A stretch of 64,000 nt of DNA, from NCBI GenBank assembly GCA_948470475.1, contig OX419345.1, forward strand, positions 16,413,363-16,477,362, given 5' to 3'. The position numbers and the translations under genes are program-made. Under the pieces are notes generated by a model that saw only the letters and a program-made list of their open reading frames with translations, had not been told where the DNA came from and did no database searches. Numbering within the stretch: position 1 is the first letter of the stretch; the number at the start of each line of letters is the position of its first letter. Shown in pieces: positions 10,945 to 22,780 of this stretch. The DNA comes from Galaxea fascicularis (taxonomy: Eukaryota; Cnidaria; Anthozoa; Scleractinia; Euphylliidae).

Positions 10945-11050
10945 GGGGTCAATTTAATAAAACTTTTACAGGTGTAATTTACAAGTGTAGCCATTGTTTT
11001 AGAGTCTGAAAACAATAGCTACACCTGCAAATTTTTATAGAATTGGCCCC
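10945..11050. mobile_element. 106-bp hairpin MITE adjoining the previous one
   Basis: Starts GGGGTCAATT and ends AATTGGCCCC; the inner arms GGTGTA...GTAGCCATTGTTTT and AAAACAATAGCTAC also pair, so almost the whole element folds on itself. It is separated from the MITE at 10713 by one base. Confidence 0.75.
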
Positions 11051-11472
11051 AGGCTGGCTACTCGTAGTTCCAGCTCTACACCATTGTCAGCCGCAGTTTC
11101 CACTTACATTCCATTTACATACTCATATTTTATTTATTTATTATGTTAGTTTTAGTGGCATAATAGTGAATCTTAGTGATGCTATTTGAGCATAATAGTG
11201 TGAAACATCAAGCATAATGTGGACAACCCTACTACCAAGTCAGTTGTTAGTTTGTATGAGGGAATGCAGGAGACATCCAACAGCTTTATGTCCCTGCCCA
11301 ATTTTTCAGTCAACTGAAGTCAACATGTTGCACCCAGTGAATGTGATCTGATAATGGTATTGGAATAGTCTTATTCACTGCAATGTTTATTTGTCATTTC
11401 AATTGCCCATTCAGTTACATTCTTTTTTCATTTATTTTCTCTTTCTCTTTGCTGATCTTTATTCAAAACCAG

Positions 11473-12050
11473 TGTCACCTAAGCCCTCTTCAGAAGTGAG
11501 TGTTGGACAAGTGTCCCCGACTATATCTACAACAGAGCCTATGAAGACAAATACAAAAGGATCTGTTGTGACACCCATTCCAGCCACTCCCTTACAGAAC
11601 AAGACCTCAGTCACTGATATGGATGACATTCTTGAAGCTGTTATCACACCAGTGGTAGCAAACCCAACCCATTCATCATTGCGACCTAACACAAAACGCA
11701 AGATTATTGATGCCCTGAAGGAAGACTACTCAGAACGGCTGGAATTGGCTGTGAAAGGAAGGCGTGAAGTTGAAGAAGATGTCCAGAAACACAGGTTGAA
11801 GATGCATGAACTTAATGAGGTGATTGTAAAGAAGAAGGCGTTTATGCAGAAGCTAGAGAAAGAACTGCAAGAGTTACAGAAGGAGGTTTGGCATGAGAAT
11901 CAGGCCGTCCAGGCACTGGAAAACAGTTTGGAGCAGTTTACTAAAGAGGAGGAAGAGATGCAGAAGCACTTGGCTTTGCTACAAGAAGCTGAGCCTGAAC
12001 CATCAGCAAAAAGGAACAAAGAGTGTTCTGAACAGGATACTAGGCTCTGA
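11473..12050 (+). CDS. Paralog 1, last exon with C-terminal coiled coil
   Basis: Acceptor is the AG at 11471-11472; two bases complete the split codon and 192 codons follow to the TGA at 12048-12050. The first 60 residues are a Ser/Thr/Pro linker. MDDILEAVITP and TKRKIIDALKEDYSERL match the conserved block of the other paralogs (for example KKSIVEVVMTQYFEKL in paralog 2). About 100 residues of heptad-like Leu, Glu and Lys follow (LEKELQELQKEV, LENSLEQFTKEEEEM), then a short basic tail (PSAKRNKE). The KRK-x-x-C segment found near the end of paralogs 2 to 4 is missing or altered. A homodimeric or heterodimeric coiled coil is likely; function unknown. Confidence 0.85.
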
Positions 12051-13637
12051 AAGAGGCCCAAATGCCTTTCTAATTAGAAGGCCTGTTCTTTTGTTGTCAA
12101 GATTGCTGTTTTGTATGGTTATTCATTAGGCAAGACTAAGCAAGGTTTTTGTGCACCAAGTGATTTTTAATTTTTTCTTCTTGATGGATTTGTAAGGTAA
12201 TGTCATATATTAATTTCATATTTTAATACTCATTAATAGTACTAAGGAGTTGACTTCTCAAGATTTTAATGTGACTGTTTAGGATATTGAATATTTACCA
12301 TGCTTGTGCTAGCCAGTTTTTGAGATTCAGTGATCATTTCGATTTTATTAGTTTTTAGGTTTTAAGTCAGTAAACTCTTTCAAGAAAGCTGAAGCAAAAA
12401 AAAAAGTTTTGGAAGAGAGATTTTAAGAGTGCAATTGAAGATTTCCTAGCACTTTGCTTTTCGGTCTTATGTCCCATTCATTGTAAAAGTAAATATGAAG
12501 AAAGGTTGCTTCTGATTCCTTGTGGAATTTCGTTAGTGTAACCATTCAGAGAAAGCGAAATCGTGATTGACCACAATGTGGTTGAGCCAAACAAGTTAAC
12601 TAACAATTAAATTTATGGGTGATACTTGATTTACAATACCATGTTCATGCCCCTTTATGGTTTGTTTGGTTAGCAGTAATTCAAGGCTATTCTTTAAGAA
12701 GAGTAGATGGGTGCTGAAAATTACTAAACCTTTAAATCCAGGGTGCCCAGTATATAAGTTTGGTGCAAAAACTAAAATTTCCTGGTCACCCAAAGGTGAA
12801 AATTAGTTGCCAGAGGCAACCAGGTGCCACCAGAGCACAGTCCTGAGTATTAAAAAATGGTAATGTATGGTTCCAGAGATTATTCACCTTCCCATGACCC
12901 AGGTATCAGGTTTTTCTTTGGTAAGGGTAAGGAGGTATGTGAGGAGAAGAAGTGTGGGGGTGGGGGGGGGGGGGGGGAAGGAAGGGAGTGAAACTCAGGT
13001 TACCCTTCCCATAGAATAGCTGAATTTAAAACTGAATGGGAATTTCTAGATTGGTCAGGGAAATGGTGGGGGGGGGGTGCCCATGGGGTTTGCAAAGTAT
13101 CTCTGAAGTCATACAGTACAAAGTGAAGGTTACTGTCAAGATCTTACTGACACTACGGCATATTGAATAATTATACTAAAAAAGATGGATTATTAGCCTA
13201 AATTATTGTTAATTGAACACTCCGTTAGTCTCGTGGGTACAGAGTGCAGGGTTAGAATGTTTATCTTTTTAAATCGATAATGTTTAAAGGAGATAACAGA
13301 TGCTCTAAATTGCAATTCTGTTCAAGCATTATAGTATAGAAAGACCAAACATTTTGTACCACTGAAGTTATTGGTGTTGGCTTGGAATAAACTGTCTTCG
13401 AAAGAGAAAAACTATTGAGTTGAAGCAAAGGAAGTCATTTTACTACTTTTTTCGTTTTTTGTTTTTGTTTTTTTGTTTACCCACCTAACATGCTCCCTCC
13501 CCCGACAAAAACAATGATCTGCCCACCCCAACCGAAATGCACTTTCTTCCGCAGAATATGCAGCGCGTTTATCCAATCGGACAGGCACTGGTGTGACAGT
13601 AACGACAAAATGTATCGTTTGTTTCCATACAGATTTA
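12051..13637. other. Paralog 1 3' region and intergenic sequence
   Basis: No gene seen. A 3' untranslated region is expected at the left; an AATAAA lies at 13386-13391. A nearly pure G run lies at about 12955-12977 with a second G run at 13069-13078; they could form quadruplex DNA. Confidence 0.45.
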
Positions 13638-14262
13638 GGGCCTGTTTACATGGAGGTGAAGGACCCAGTCTCGTAGGGAAGAGGGCGTGATGGATGAGTC
13701 CGCACCCTCCACGGGCTCCCCATACATAACGTACCTACCCTCCAGGGTTCACCCTTATCGACCAATGGCTCAAACGATAAATGGAAATCCAAACTAGCTA
13801 GCGTAGATTGAAAATGAAAGTGGTCCATCCGATGGACAGTCACTAATAAACCAAAACGTGAATTGTAATTTGGACTGAAGCAATGTGTGAAAATCTAAGC
13901 TACAGTCTATTTACAAAATCCCCCCATTCAAAATCCTGGTTACGGGCCAGCCCAGGCGATGAGGTAACTCGCCTAGCCGTGGTCGAATTACATGCACTCT
14001 TACAACCCCCGGCATCCTAGGATAAAGTTTCTAGAGGTTCTTGCATGGTCTCATAGACAAAATGACTTGCGAACGACGCATTTTGGTGCTCTATATTTTT
14101 TTTACATTTTCTAGCCGCTCTTCCTGTGACTTTTGAGTGCTGTGGTTTTTTGTTGTCACTGTCAATACTGTAAACATGATCAAATAAAAAATGGGAGATT
14201 TTGGAGATGAAGGTTACCTCACTTGCCTCGAGTCCCCCACTTCCATGTTTAGACCGAGGCCA
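13638..14262. mobile_element. Possible MITE, decayed
   Basis: Left end TTA then GGGCCTGTTTACATGGAGG; a degraded inverted partner CCACTTCCATGTTTAGACC lies near 14237-14255. The right target site is not clear, so this is a weak call. Confidence 0.35.
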
Positions 14263-14572
14263 AAAATGCAGCCATGGACTGATATTTTCTTCTTGTTTTT
14301 AATTTTGTCAAGGTACCAGCGTCTTGTAGAAAAAAAGGCCGAGATTTGCTTTTATCTGCGTTCTGCTGTCGGAACTTGGCAAGAACGTCATGGTAAGCCA
14401 AATATGTAAATCCGTATTCCTCTATTGTCCTGATCTATTGTCCTGTAAATGTGCTTTATTGTCTTCTTTTATATGTGCTCTAAATGTGGGCTAGCATGAA
14501 GTTTTTGCCCGGAACGTGGTCACATCCTCAGGGTCACGGTCGGCATTGGGTTTCGTATGTGTACAGCTCGGT

Positions 14573-14578
14573 CACGTG
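14573..14578. promoter_or_regulatory. E-box CACGTG upstream of paralog 2
   Basis: A palindromic CACGTG about 100 bases before the paralog 2 start codon. Function is inferred from position only. No TATA box is evident nearby. Confidence 0.3.
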
Positions 14579-14676
14579 TTGCAAACCGAGGGCATGCGTC
14601 TTTCATGTAGGCGCCAAAATTTTTTGAATGCGCGATGTGACTTCTTTGCATGACACAGGGAATTCCAACATAGAGT

Positions 14677-15571
14677 ATGGCTTGTAGTTCGCCCAAAGTA
14701 ACAGGAAAGCATCATACTCCGTTCTGTCAAAGCAACTGTGAGCTATCGCATCACGATTTAGTCACGGCTTTGTTCACGGATGGACGATACGCGGCGTCAC
14801 GGATTCATTGCTTTGGAGAGTTGCCTGAAGTCGTAAAGCAGGCCGTGGACTCTGCAAAATTAGCTGGCTGGGATCCAAACTGTTTTATCCCAGATCCTTT
14901 GGAAAAACTGAGGTACCCGCTGTTATTTCTTGCTTCTGCTTTCGGGAAGAGTGCAATCGTTGAAGGACTTCTACGAAACAATTTTAACGCGCGAGTGGTG
15001 AACCAACATGGCGAAACGGCTTTACATTTTGCTGCGAAACATTTTCACCTGAATAAAACAAACGCATCCTTTAATCGTAAAGCGGAGTTTGAGAATATAT
15101 TGCGTATTCTAACCGAGCACGATCCCAAGATTTTAGCTGCTAAGGACAAAGATGGCCGAACAGCCCTTCACATATCTGCTTCTGGCTTCTTACTATCACT
15201 ACCCCGCAAAGGTCCCAAGAAAACAAAATTCTATCAATTTTGCTTGAAGAGCATGGTTAAGCGTATTGTTGAGCTCGAAGATGCCGCGATATTTACTAAG
15301 AAGGAAGTTATGGACATCATTAAAGCCGCTGAGAACAACAGTGGTGACTCCTTCTTGCATATTTTAGCACGAAGTAGTTCCAATTTTGAGGTGTTGAAGT
15401 ATGTGCAAGATCTGTTATTTGGTGGAAGGTTACCGCAAGAGACAAACAAGCAAGGCAAAACCATCCTGTCTATCTTGTGGGACACTGAACCATCACGAGC
15501 TGGGAGACTTTTCTCACTTTCACCTGATAAAAGTAAGGAAATCAAACAGCACGGGGAAAAGAAAAATCAAG
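14677..15571 (+). CDS. Paralog 2, first exon: Cys/His motif and ankyrin repeats
   Basis: Starts at ATG 14677, the first Met before the family motif HTPFC-x3-C-x3-HHDLV (Cys17, Cys21, His25, His26); the donor is GTACCT at 15572 with phase 1. Codes 298 residues plus one base. Ankyrin units are visible at about residues 79-108 (LRYPLLFLASAFGKSAIVEG), 109-140 (NQHGETALHFAAKHF), 157-190 (DKDGRTALHISAS) and 220-250 (NSGDSFLHILARS). Between the third and fourth lies FYQFCLKSMVKRIVEL, a conserved helical insert. The Cys and His residues could bind a metal, but this is inferred from their conservation alone. The second exon is 3.7 kb away, across an intron holding a SINE and an ISL2EU-like transposon. 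The full protein would be 608 residues. Confidence 0.88.
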
Positions 15572-15580
15572 GTACCTTAT

Positions 15581-15832
15581 AAATAAATAAATAAATACTT
15601 AACTGACCACTCCCCTAGAGGGGCTTTCCAGAGCCAGTGAAACAAATAATACAATTAAAAACAACAGAGTTAAGAATCCCAACTGGCAGACCAGTTAACT
15701 ATTTACAAGAATGACAGAGGAGTTGAGCCAGGCACTCACCCAGAACAATACAGCTAGTGGCCAGAGCAGGATTTGAATGTGGGTCACCGTATTGAAATCC
15801 AGCACCCTAAACCACTTGGCCATCCTACTTCC
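15581..15832 (-). mobile_element. tRNA-derived SINE, Leu/Ser-like head
   Basis: Read on the - strand, the head near 15832-15765 resembles a tRNA: GGCCAAGTGGTTTAGGGTG looks like an A box and D-arm, and ACATTCAAATCCT like a B box. The body runs left to a tail of AAAT units at 15581-15597 (TATT units on the - strand). It begins 9 bases after the splice donor of paralog 2 exon 1. Confidence 0.65.
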
Positions 15833-16463
15833 ACTATCTGTCTTGTTTATAAGGGAGTGGTACAGGGGATTGAATCAGGTAGCAGGGGTTGGGTGGGTAG
15901 CACACAGGGGGTAGGCCAAAGGAGGAAGTGGGATAAGAATTCCAAGAGTAGGAGGAAGGGATATAGACTGGCAGTACTCAAGGGAATGTAAATACAAGAG
16001 CCAACAATTAAATGGCAGGCAACAAAAGTAAAAGGTATCTTGTCAGAAAGGCAAAACTCCTCCCCTCAACCCCCTGTAATAGCTTCCTTATTCTCTCCCT
16101 TGCTAAACAAACAAACTAGGATGAAGCTTCCTACAGATAAGTGGTGGGGTTGTTGTCTGTAGCAGGTCTACCATCGGCAAATTTGCAAAATTGGGAGATC
16201 TGGTATATTTAGTGGTAATTTATTATCTAGGTGCTGGTGGAAAACTATAATTATTCAAATGAACAGCATTTGTTGTGATTTCATACATGACTTTCATAAA
16301 GGCAGACCCTGTGTGAAACCTGGTTCGAGCCATATGAAAACAAGGCCAGAAAGGCCAGCTCTGTTGTGTTTGCAAGTTGTTTACAAGACTGTGACGATCA
16401 AAGTTTCCATAAGTAAGTGTAAAACAAGAATCTTCTTGTGGTCGTGATAGACAGGCACTGAAA

Positions 16464-17745
16464 ATGGCGAGTATAGTGAACGATTCAAGCGATTCAAATG
16501 CAATCTGTCTTACCAACGATGATATTCCCGGAGTTTCTCTTCGTGAATGAAAACCTGAGGAGTTTAAAGACTCAGAACTTAAATTCTGGCTAAAATATCA
16601 TAGAGATACGGGGAAAGGATTGAAGACAAAAGCGGAGCTGGTGAAACAAGTCTACAATTACATACGAAGCAGCAAGGATACAGAGGTCGTGGATCCAGAT
16701 CCACATAAAATATATAGCTGTAGAAAGGAAAATCAAGGCACATGTTCAATGCTTAACAATCAAAGTACAGCAGCAGTAGAGTTTCCAACCTCCGGATGGG
16801 GGACCTCGTTGGAGAAGATGCTAGTATTCACGTGACTGCAAATTAATCACCACATATTGAAGTCCAGGAAAACCATTGGCAATATTGATCATCACACCGT
16901 CCCAACGAGATTAGTAAAGGCCAGACAGTTCTTAGATGACAAACATCTGGAAGATATTGAATGTGCCAGTGATTCAAAGTACTTTTTCTTAAGAGGGAGG
17001 TGTTGTCGTAGATTTACGAAAAATGACCCCCCAAATAATCTGAAAATCACTCTGTGAACCTTGTTGGGAGAAGTGGAGAGTGCTTCTTGTTCGTGTGTGC
17101 CCGGTAAAAGTGGATTTTGTAACCATGTATTGGCGCTTATGTTTTTAAAAGATGTGTAAGTTAATGTTATTTTCCAGCACTTCTACCAAGGCTAAATGAG
17201 GAACAGGACCAGCAACCCTCCTTGGCCTGTGCATCACAACTGCAGCAGTGGCATAAGAAGGGTGGAGGAAAGAACATTTCACCACAGCCAGTGATGGAAG
17301 TAGAAATCACAAAAACAAAGGATGATGAATCCAGATCATGGTCTGGCATCAAACCTTTTGTATATGATGCTAGGATGAAAACCATCCATAATGTGGATAC
17401 AGTGCAGAAACTTAAGGAGCAGCTCAAAACAATTAATCCTAATATGGGTCTGTCTCAAATGTCTGGTCAGCAGACTGATCAGACAAGTACTGGCCATATA
17501 CAAACAAAATATGGTTGTTTTTTGTCATACCAAGTTGCCCTGACCGAATCACACTTTGAGGCCAATGCAGCCATTGACTGCGTAACAAGGAACTAAAAGT
17601 CAGGCCGTCACTTAACCAAGGTTTCCTCTAAGGAATATTAATGAACTGGCAATACTTGACAGTTTGAGTGAGATTGACAACAAACTTATACAATCTTTAA
17701 AGTTAGAGGACAATGAAGTCAATGACCTTGAAACACACTCCTCCC
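16464..17745 (+). pseudogene. SAP/SWIM-domain transposon protein, broken
   Basis: From ATG 16464 the frame reads 28 codons to an in-frame TGA at 16548, then stays open to 16833 with a SAP-like helix pair (FKDSELKFWLKYHRDTGKG, LKTKAELVKQVYNYI). A new frame at 16857-17057 contains TRLVKARQFLDD and SKYFFLRGRC. After a frameshift, 17057-17160 encodes SCSCVCPGKSGFCNHVLAL, a SWIM zinc-binding pattern (CxC then CxH). The frame at 17178-17596 and the segment to 17745 continue the protein (LQQWHKK, NELAILDSLSEID). No YqaJ nuclease core is left. At least one stop and two or more frameshifts show that it is dead. Confidence 0.65.
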
Positions 17746-17917
17746 CCAGGGGATATACCAACCAAGCCCTTCATTGTTGTATGATTCTTATAGGAACTGA
17801 AAAGTTCTCCATTCAGTTGTAAGCTACTTGGCATTTGGCATCTAATTTCAGCGCAGGTAGTTATGGCTCTGGTTGACTTGTACTTACATTTAAAACTTTC
17901 TGGCATTGTTGCATTGA

Positions 17918-18866
17918 TTATTTCTCTCCTGGGTCAATGTTTATTTGTCCAAACTTAAAATGCATAAAGTTGATCCATGTAATAAATATTCTAGTCACTG
18001 TGGATGTTGATACATTGTACAAGTGAGCTAGGTGATCTTCATGAAAACCTTGCCTCAGTCTACACATCACCATAAAAAACTTGTCAAGGGGCTTTAAAGA
18101 TCTAGCACTCCCCTTTTTCGTGAGTAATTCGTCCGTTTCTCTTTTGTCAGTGGTGATGTCAGTAGTAGAAAGCCAGTAGGAAATGTTTTCGCCTCTCTCT
18201 CCAGGATCGAGGTACTTGAAAATAGCCAAAAAAGCATCCCAGGTTTGGAAGCCAGTATAAAAAAGCAGCATTGGAATCTTTTGTTTTAAAGTTTTCCACG
18301 GTAAAACAATCTCCTATTAAGGGTATCATTTTGCTGCTGGGTGTCTTGCAGGCGACACTTAAGTTCCTGTTTGAGCTTACAGATCCTTTTGTCATGGCTG
18401 TCAATGATTTCTGTCAAGTAGGCCTCGTGGTCGGTCAAATCAGTTTGTTTTGACATTAAATTTGAGCTACAATCTGATACATCTGGTACCATTTCTTTTG
18501 TTAATTCTTCCATGCCAACAGCCGAAGAAGACAATTTGCATGATGCCCTTCTCGAATCGGTTACTTCGAACTTTCTTTCCGCTGGCTCCTTTCTTTTGCA
18601 TGGTGATGTTCAAATCCATGGAAATACGGAAGTGATAACTCTGTCTCTCTAGCAAGAGTTTTATTGATATCACCTTCCCTGAAATGTTGAGCGCGTATCA
18701 TGTTTTTAGTCACCCTGAAGTATTTTCCTTCATCTCTCCTTATTGTTTGTAGCCACTTCTTCTTCATCGGGTTCTCAGTTGGAAATTTGAAGAACAACAC
18801 TTTCATCCCATTGTCTTCCCGATATCCCTTCTTCGTACATTCTGGAACAGAACAATTCATTGGCAT
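17918..18866 (-). pseudogene. THAP-domain transposase, N-terminal half, broken
   Basis: Starts at the Met of MPMNCSVPEC. The THAP zinc finger is visible: C-x4-C at the start, the Trp of KKKWLQTI, and the final pair in MIRAQHF. The third zinc ligand, normally Cys in C-x2-H, is Arg here (codon CGC, 18693-18695), one transition away from TGC. A frameshift follows, then a short coiled coil (DKRICKLKQELKCRLQ), another frameshift, the FYTGFQTWDAFLAIF segment, and a helix-turn-helix (FMVMCRLRQGFHEDHLAHLY then VSTSTVTRIF) of the type placed before DDE_4 catalytic domains. The DDE domain itself is absent. The gene cannot make active transposase. Confidence 0.75.
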
Positions 18867-19319
18867 TTCCAGTTCAACAAAATACCGGTAACTCTGCCAA
18901 ATGGAGACAAAACACACTGATTAACCTATTTGATCTTCCTTTGTTTACGTGAAATCAAGCAAAAAGTAAACGAAGGTGGTGTTTCTGACCTCGCTTTCAT
19001 ATGCAAATAGTTACCAGTCCCATGCGCCGTCAGCCATTATGAAAGTCATGTATGGGGATTTCTACTGCAGATTTGGAAGATGAGTTTTTGCTGTGTTACC
19101 CAACTTCACCAAACTCTTTCAATATTGCTGGCTACTTTGCTAGTTTGGCAGGCTATGATTCATTGTTACCCCCTGAGTGCCGACTACTTTCCTAGAATAT
19201 CCTTCTACTTAAAATCTTTTTGACAATCCTGGGACAACAGCATTTCAGTTTGCCTGTGTTGACAACAGTCTGATTTTGCATTTTAGTTGAGGTTGTGGTG
19301 TTTTGTTTTGTTTTTGCAG

Positions 19320-20251
19320 CTGAAAGCACCCAAATATGTGTGGAGAACAGACAAAGCTGTGCCGTAATGGAGTCTAACTCAGACCATTCAAGGGACTGTG
19401 AAAAGTTGACGGAGTCTGTTACAAAAGGTGCCAGTCAACACCTTGATCCTGAATTTGACCTGACAGACAAATACCCAATGTATGTTGAATCTGATACAGA
19501 GCAAGATATTCCTTGTATAGACAAGGTCTTCTCTCTCTCTTCTGAGGGCTCTGTAGTGCATGGTGGGGAATTTGAATTCAGCAAGAATCCAGAAGATGCC
19601 AGAGCAGCCATGAAGAGACAGGTCTTCTCATCATCAAAAGCAGGTAATGCTAGGCTGTCTGGTCATACCAAGAAGTCAGTTGGAGACATCACACTAAACA
19701 GCCAGTCTATGCAGATGGGTGAAGAGTGTGGAGCAAAGGAGAATAAATGCTCCTCTTACAACAAACTCAATCATTCAACTTCATTCAATGAAGTTGATTG
19801 TCAAGAACCCAATGTTAAGGCATTTCCCTCAAAGTCAGGCAGTCAACCAGAGAAGGTTAGTGATGCTTACAGTTCCTTTCTGGATTTTGTCATTTGTGAA
19901 GGAGAAGATCTGGAGCCTGAAGCAAAGAAGAGTATTGTGGAAGTTGTCATGACCCAGTATTTTGAGAAACTCAGCCAAGTAGAGGTCAGACTCCCAAAGC
20001 TGGAACATCTTATGAAAGAAGAAGAGCAAGCTATTTATCAGCAGAAGGAGATGATAAACAACTTGGAAGAGGAGCTACTCTTGCTGAAGAGGGGTATTTT
20101 GGCAAAGGAGAAGGGTCTTGAGGAGCTACAATATCAGTGTGAGATGCTAAATGAAGAAGAGAAAATGCTGAAAAGGAAAGTCTCCCACTGCCTGGAAATG
20201 CAGGAGCAGTTGAAAAAGGATGTTAATTTTAAAAAGTTGCGATCAGAGTAA
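19320..20251 (+). CDS. Paralog 2, last exon: linker, conserved block, coiled coil
   Basis: Acceptor TTTTTGCAG; CT completes the split codon begun by G at 15571 to give Ala, and 309 more codons run to TAA at 20249-20251. Residues about 300-480 of the joined protein are a Ser/Glu/Asp-rich linker with little predicted structure. The conserved block FLDFVICEGEDL and KKSIVEVVMTQYFEKL lies at about 483-520. A coiled coil of about 70-80 residues follows (QKEMINNLEEELLLLKRG, LNEEEKMLKRKVSHCLEM), ending in a basic tail (LKKDVNFKKL). LKRKVSHC matches LKRKVARC of paralog 3 and VKRKISSC of paralog 4. The KRK patch could be a nuclear localisation signal. Function unknown. Confidence 0.87.
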
Positions 20252-20407
20252 AAGTGCCAGTTTTGCTCCTTGATTATGACTTGTCAAAGCATCACATTTG
20301 TTAGCAGAAGATCTCCTAGTTGATACCAAATTAGTTCCAGGTTTTTGTTTAATGGAGAATTGGTTTCATTGTTCAAATAAGGCATTTTTCTTGTTGTGTT
20401 TTAGTTG

Positions 20408-20740
20408 TATTATTATTATTATTATTATTATTATCTCTTTTATCACAGTCTTTGCTAGTGTCCTTTTTGTGCATCAGCTGGGCGCAAACCATGCACCTAG
20501 TGCGTCAGCCACTCAAGCCAATCATTCTGTTCATACACTGAGCACCTTTCTGAGGATTCGCGCAGATCCCAGCATGCAGATCTTTTGAATGTCTGTCATA
20601 GTAGCTCTCTCTGATACTTTCTAGATGTTTTCTACCATACCTTTCTTCACTGTACCAAGCGCACCAACAATCTCAGGGATCACTACGGTTTTCATATGCC
20701 ACATTCTCTTTATTTCTAGTTCTAGGTTTTTGTACTGGTG
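20408..20740 (-). mobile_element. LINE 3' end fragment with TAA-type tail
   Basis: On the - strand, 20740 to about 20540 reads KNLELEIKRMWHMKTVVIP, EIVGALGTVKKGM, then after one stop TDIQKICMLGSARILRKVL, a pattern I know from the C-termini of LINE reverse transcriptases. The remainder is decayed and ends in trinucleotide repeats at 20408-20434. It lies just downstream of paralog 2. Confidence 0.65.
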
Positions 20741-21837
20741 GAATTGTTCATGAATGAATTTGATTTTGGAAATGTTTGGCAAAGAAAGGGTTGAGAAACA
20801 AAAAGGGCATATGTTACTGTAACAGATTTTGTTTCTCCACTGTTGAATGATAGTTCTGCTTTATCATAAATTCCATCATAAACTAATGTGAGTTTTTATT
20901 TAGGTGCTAGGACACTCATGTTTAAAGGGGCATTGTCAATGCATCAGTGGAAACCTTAAAATAATGGTCTAATGTTGATTCTGTAGGAGCTTTTTTTTTT
21001 TTTTTGCACAATAACAGGGAAAGGCAGTAATTTTGGCAGAATTGAACCAAATACCGCAAAAATCCCACTGACAGTGCTTCTTTAACCTGAATCAATAATA
21101 ACTTGCACATGGAAATGATTAGCTTTCTGTTGCTGGATATTCAGTATCATGAACGCAAACCAGAATTTACAATATTTCTAATGGCTTTCTAGTAGATTTA
21201 TACTAAACCACAGTGGAGACCATCTGAGAGATGTGTTACGACGCCATTCACCATACAGACACAAATAATGGGAGAAGAGGGGAGGGAGAGAATTGAATTG
21301 AATTAGAGGGTGGTATTGGACGGAGATTCTACATGTAAGTGTCTGAAAGAAGGGATATATATTATTCATTTGAAATAAGCCTTGTTCACGTTTATTTGGC
21401 TGGAGAAAAACATTGTTATCGAAAACTTTGAAAAATTGGAATGAAAGAGGTTACCTCCAGTCGTCATTATTACCAGTGAGGCAGTTGTATGTTTCGTTTT
21501 AAAAAAGAAAAGAATAAATATACCTGCCCCCAAAACATGTTATATTGGCTTCACTCTTCAGGTGTCTTATGTTTATTGTTCTTGCCAGTCCTTTCCAAGT
21601 AAGAACTATTTCTTATGGCAATGTTGCACTGAAAAAAAATGTTGGCAACAAGGACTGTTAAGGCGAATTCCCTAACATAACCAAAAATCCGTAAAGTTTC
21701 CTAATCCAAAAACTTTTATTTTCTCGCTCCCGTCTACAATGGCGCGCAACTAATTTTTAAACTTTTGAATTGACCGATGAGCGCGCGGGTTAAAAAATAA
21801 ACCAATCAAAACAATCTTCACTCTCGCGCGCCCGGAA
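20741..21837. other. Intergenic, no gene seen
   Basis: AT-rich, with a T run near 20992-21005. No reading frame has domain-like content. Confidence 0.4.
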
Positions 21838-22400
21838 ATGCATATTATAAAACATAAAGTCAGAGTTAAAAAAGGTCACAACAAGGACGGTTACTTTCCG
21901 CATGTCTTTCCCCTTACTCATTCCTGTTCGGCTACTTGTCCCATTTTTAATTTATTCCTTTGCGCACTGCCAGCTCCCTCTAATTTTTGTGCAGCAGCAC
22001 TTGGAATGAAAGAAATGCCTATCACTTCGTGGCGTTACCTTACAAGTACTCAGTTTGTCGCTCGTCATTTTAATCTCCCTAACCACTCCAAACAACACAT
22101 GGCTATCTGCAGCCTTTCCCTACATCAAGGTACGACGGAAAGCCGCAAGAATATGGAAAAAAAATTCATCTTCCAAATCGGCACCCTTAATCCCCACGGT
22201 ATTAACGAACGCTTTTCATTTAACTAATGTATTCCTATTTTTCACGTTGCCATGTTACCACCAATAGCGCAGCTCATACTCCACTATAAAAACTACACAC
22301 AACCCATAATTCCTCGATTCGCTCTGACGAAGGGCTAACGCTCGAAACGTCAGCTTGTAGAATCCCTGTACGGCGGTCAATTTAGATTATCAACTCTGTT
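21838..22400 (+). mobile_element. Penelope-like element, 3' fragment with GIY-YIG endonuclease end
   Basis: The frame ending at TAA 22225-22227 closes with FVARHFNLPNHS, RKNMEKKFIFQIGTL and NPHGINERFSFN. The HFNLPxHS and E-x2-FI-x3-GTL-x2-GIN pattern is what I expect at the end of the GIY-YIG endonuclease of Penelope-like elements. The upstream part of the ORF is not convincing, so the copy is 5'-truncated or rearranged. Downstream lie a TATAAAAAC box (22285) and a hammerhead-like motif (22324-22348), the layout of a Penelope terminal repeat. Confidence 0.6.
22324..22348 (+). ncRNA. Hammerhead-like motif in Penelope terminal region
   Basis: CTGACGA at 22324-22330, one extra A, a 4-bp stem GGGC/GCTC with loop TAAC, then GAAAC at 22344-22348. 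CUGANGA and GAAA are the two conserved strands of the hammerhead ribozyme core. The extra A between core and stem II is unusual and the cleavage triplet and stems I and III are not established. A TATA box lies about 39 bases upstream. Confidence 0.4.
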
Positions 22401-22780
22401 GATAATACCAAATTTTTGTGTACTACTTCCCAACCGACGCAGCACCACAGATTCTTTAGAAATTACCCCCTTTACTCAGTTTGTAACAGCCTTTTTTTGC
22501 CCGTTCGGTACATTTTGCAGCGGGGAATTCTCGTGACTTTTCCCTCATTTTTTCGTCTTTGGGTTTTGCTGGCAGCAGATTATTGTGGTCTTACTTTTGT
22601 TTTGCGTTTTCTTCTTACAAATCAAAGCCAATACCTATAAAACGGTTTGTCATGTAACCAATTCTGGGCGTAAAAGGGGCTTAGTTTCTAAAGAAACTTC
22701 AGACTGGGTCGCCGGGGGGAGTGTCACGGAAATTTGGTTTTATCAGCTGAGTTGATGTAAATTGGCCACCACAACCACCT

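Larger units (their letters stand above)
16282..19054. mobile_element. ISL2EU-like DNA transposon, internally deleted
   Basis: Inverted ends CATACATGACTTTCATAA (16282-16299) and its reverse complement (19037-19054), continuing as GGCxGAC on both sides, bound two convergent decayed genes: a SAP/SWIM protein (+) and a THAP-domain transposase (-). From memory, ISL2EU elements pair a THAP/DDE transposase with a second protein that ends in a YqaJ-type nuclease. Here both the catalytic part of the transposase and any YqaJ part are missing, and the two truncated 3' ends meet near 17745-17918, as in an internally deleted copy. It sits in the paralog 2 intron. Confidence 0.65.

Noticed and set aside
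12955..12977. G run as a regulatory quadruplex
   Set aside because: It is a simple homopolymer beyond the 3' end of paralog 1. Without position relative to a promoter or conservation, nothing more can be claimed.
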